Shown here one piece after another: positions 24,477 to 26,168 of a DNA stretch of 26,168 nucleotides. Within the stretch, counting starts at the first letter, position 1; each line of letters begins with the position of its first letter. The position numbers and the translations under genes were made by a program. Source of the stretch: JBGPIK01 sp041484845 (GTDB lineage: Bacteria; Desulfobacterota; Binatia; UBA9968); the NCBI GenBank assembly GCA_041484845.1, contig JBGPIK010000043.1:1-26168 (forward strand). Reading direction: 5' to 3'. The notes beneath the pieces are model-generated. The model ran no database searches. It was not told the origin of the DNA and worked only from the letters and a program-made list of their open reading frames with translations.

Positions 24477-25505
24477 ATGGAGAATGAGAGGCTGATTGAG
24501 AAGCGACTCCGATTCTGGCCGGTTCTTCTAACTGCCGTCCTGGTAATGTACGGAACCTCCGTTAATGCAGCGGGGCTTATTCGGACAAACTTCGCTTCAA
24601 GCATCACGAGCGAGAGCATGGCGGTGGTATGGGTGGCCAAGGAGCGGGGATTTTTTCAAAAGTATGGGCTGGATGTGCAATCGATTCAGATGCCGAGATC
24701 CGCGCTCACCGTGACCGCGCTGATTGCCGGTGAGATCGACGCAGCGATCATTGGGCCGGGCCATTTGCTGAATGCCGCGACCAGCGGCGCCGACGTCATT
24801 GGCATCGCCAATTTTGTCCAAAAACTGGATTACAGATTCATCGGCAGGCCTGAAATCAAGAGGCCGGAGGATCTCCGCGGCAAGCGAGTCGCTATGAGCG
24901 GGCCTGGTTCGGTTTCCCACGTTGTCGCCTTGTTGGCTGTGCAAAACCTCGGCCTCGACCCCAATCGGGACAAAATCACCTTTCTCACCATTCCAGGGAC
25001 CGAAATGAACCGCCGCATAGCTCTTGAGACCGCGAGCGTGGACGCGTCGGCACTGAACGGGGCGATCGGAGATCTTTATGCAAGCCGTGGTTATACCGTG
25101 CTTTTTAATTTTAAGGGCTCCGGCATCAGCCTGGCGCAGACGGCGCTTGCCACTTCCCGCCGGACCATCGCTGCAAAGCCTCAGGTGATCGATGGTTATC
25201 TCAAGGCGTTTATCGAGGCGCTGAACTACATACTCGAGCCGGCCAACAAGGCTCCCTTGATGCGCATCATCGGCTCCAACCTTCGCCTGGAGAGCGCGGC
25301 AACCGAAGACGCCTATCAGGCGGTCGTTAATTCCTATGACCGTATTCCGTACCCGAATGTAGATGGCATCAAGAGGCTGCAAAGCGTCGTGGTTCAGTTG
25401 AATCCCAAGCTCGCGAATGTGAAGGCCGAGTCGGTCGTAGACGCCAGTTTGATCAGCAGGATTGAGGCCGCGGGTTTCTCAAAGAGCCTCACCAAAACGC
25501 CGTGA
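24477..25505 (+). CDS. NMT1/THI5-like ABC-type substrate-binding protein
   Basis: This 342-aa exported protein has a signal peptide at 1-32 (cleavage near VNAA-G). The fold is the SsuA/TauA/NMT1 type: MAVVWVAKERGFFQKYGLDV, LIAGEIDAAIIGPGHLLNA, and DLRGKRVAMSGPGSVSH near residue 133. Members bind sulfonates, pyrimidine precursors or aromatic acids; the ligand here is unknown. No permease or ATPase gene is beside it, so it is an orphan in this window. It starts 15 bp after etfA with GAAAGGA upstream and 25 bp before the MmgE/PrpD gene, so it belongs to the catabolic operon and probably captures the pathway substrate or acts as a sensor. Confidence 0.88.
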   Translation: MENERLIEKRLRFWPVLLTAVLVMYGTSVNAAGLIRTNFASSITSESMAVVWVAKERGFFQKYGLDVQSIQMPRSALTVTALIAGEIDAAIIGPGHLLNAATSGADVIGIANFVQKLDYRFIGRPEIKRPEDLRGKRVAMSGPGSVSHVVALLAVQNLGLDPNRDKITFLTIPGTEMNRRIALETASVDASALNGAIGDLYASRGYTVLFNFKGSGISLAQTALATSRRTIAAKPQVIDGYLKAFIEALNYILEPANKAPLMRIIGSNLRLESAATEDAYQAVVNSYDRIPYPNVDGIKRLQSVVVQLNPKLANVKAESVVDASLISRIEAAGFSKSLTKTP

Positions 25506-25530
25506 CGGCCGAGCCTGAGGGATACAAATC

Positions 25531-26168
25531 ATGACGACGTTGGTTGAAGATGTCGCGAGCTGGATCGCGGAGCTTCGCTATGACATGTTGCCGCGCGAGG
25601 TGGTCAACAGGACTAAGTTGATTCTTCTCGATACTCTCGGGTGCGCGCTTGGCGCACTGGACGCTCACCCGCTTCGGTTGGCGCGGCAGGTAGTTTCAGA
25701 ACAGGGCGGCAACCCGCAGGCAACACCGATTGGAGTTCGCTTGAAAACTTCAACTGACCAGGTCGCTTTTCTCGACGGCATCGCGCTGCGTTACCTGGAT
25801 CTTAACGATTACAGCACGGTCGGCGCTCATCCAAGCATCAACGTGGCGCCAGCTTTATCGGTGACGGAAGCGCAGGGTTTGAGCGGAAAGGAGCTGATCC
25901 TTGGAACCGTCATTGGATATGAGGTTCAGCTCAGGCTACGTGCGGCTACCAAAGAGGGGAAACAAGAAGGCTGGGACCATTCCACCGGGGTGCACTACTC
26001 CGCGGCCGCCGCCGCGGCAAAGCTCTTCGGTCTGCCCACCTCACAAATCGCCCATGCCTTGGCGATTGCGGGAAGTCATGCCTGCACATTGGCGGCGGTG
26101 CGCAAGGGCAAACTGTCGATGTGGAAAGGGGCGGCGGAAGCGATGGCGGCAAAGAATGGAACCTTCGC
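25531..26168 (+). CDS. MmgE/PrpD family protein, N-terminal part (runs off right edge)
   Basis: There are 212 codons from ATG 25531, with GAGGGAT 8 nt upstream, to the window end. The N-terminus matches the MmgE/PrpD family (2-methylcitrate dehydratase, cis-aconitate decarboxylase, iminodisuccinate epimerase): VNRTKLILLDTLGCALGA (about 25-42), the FLDGIALRYLDLNDYST segment with HPSINVAPAL (about 83-110), and the GTVIGYEVQLRL helix. The conserved Asp/His of the active site (D95, H104 region) appear present. Such enzymes act on tricarboxylates and related acids, fitting the transporter and the TcuA-like dehydrogenase. The exact reaction cannot be told from the family alone. The C-terminal half is outside the window. 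Confidence 0.9.
   Translation, partial: MTTLVEDVASWIAELRYDMLPREVVNRTKLILLDTLGCALGALDAHPLRLARQVVSEQGGNPQATPIGVRLKTSTDQVAFLDGIALRYLDLNDYSTVGAHPSINVAPALSVTEAQGLSGKELILGTVIGYEVQLRLRAATKEGKQEGWDHSTGVHYSAAAAAAKLFGLPTSQIAHALAIAGSHACTLAAVRKGKLSMWKGAAEAMAAKNGTF

Noticed and set aside
24597..25382. A 261-codon minus-strand open frame
   Set aside because: It is antisense to the NMT1-like gene, and composition shows no protein family.

Overview
The window comes from a diderm bacterium that I cannot place at species level. Outer-membrane beta-barrels, periplasmic multihaem cytochromes, a TctABC-type carboxylate transporter, an NMT1-like binding protein, an MmgE/PrpD protein and an ETF quinone-reduction module together suggest an uncultured soil or sediment lineage, such as a former deltaproteobacterial/Binatota-like or Rokubacteria-like group. 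That placement is an inference from gene content. I see no rRNA, tRNA, CRISPR array or full-length insertion sequence.

Region 1 (1-7928, minus strand) reads as a possible transmembrane electron conduit. In transcription order it holds: a cytosolic FAD/NAD(P) oxidoreductase fused to two cyclic-nucleotide-binding domains and a four-cluster ferredoxin domain; a diheme cytochrome b overlapping it by ATGA; an FHA-TM-decahaem cytochrome; a pentahaem cytochrome; and an outer-membrane barrel that runs off the left edge. Upstream (8181-12861) lie a CHASE2 class III adenylate cyclase, a FecR-domain exported protein and, divergently, a TPR/outer-membrane barrel protein. The cyclase could make the nucleotide sensed by the oxidoreductase.

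Region 2 (13104-17268) is a tripartite tricarboxylate transporter split into convergent units: tctC on plus, tctA-tctB on minus. Between them lies a small decaying block: a DUF4160 gene split by a roughly 189-bp hairpin-bearing insertion, an intact DUF2442 gene, and a frameshifted PIN-domain (VapC-like) remnant. The tctB stop codon sits in the U-tract of a perfect intrinsic terminator.

Region 3 (17475-26168, plus strand) is a catabolic cluster: a bicupin protein, a membrane Fe-S ETF:quinone oxidoreductase (EtfD-like), a TcuA-like flavoprotein dehydrogenase, EtfB, EtfA, a substrate-binding protein and an MmgE/PrpD protein cut by the right edge. The likely flow is imported carboxylate, to flavoprotein dehydrogenase, to EtfAB, to the membrane Fe-S protein, to quinone. 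Two copies of a 220-bp foldback element (MITE) sit exactly at the 3' ends of the bicupin and etfD genes and supply their stop codons.
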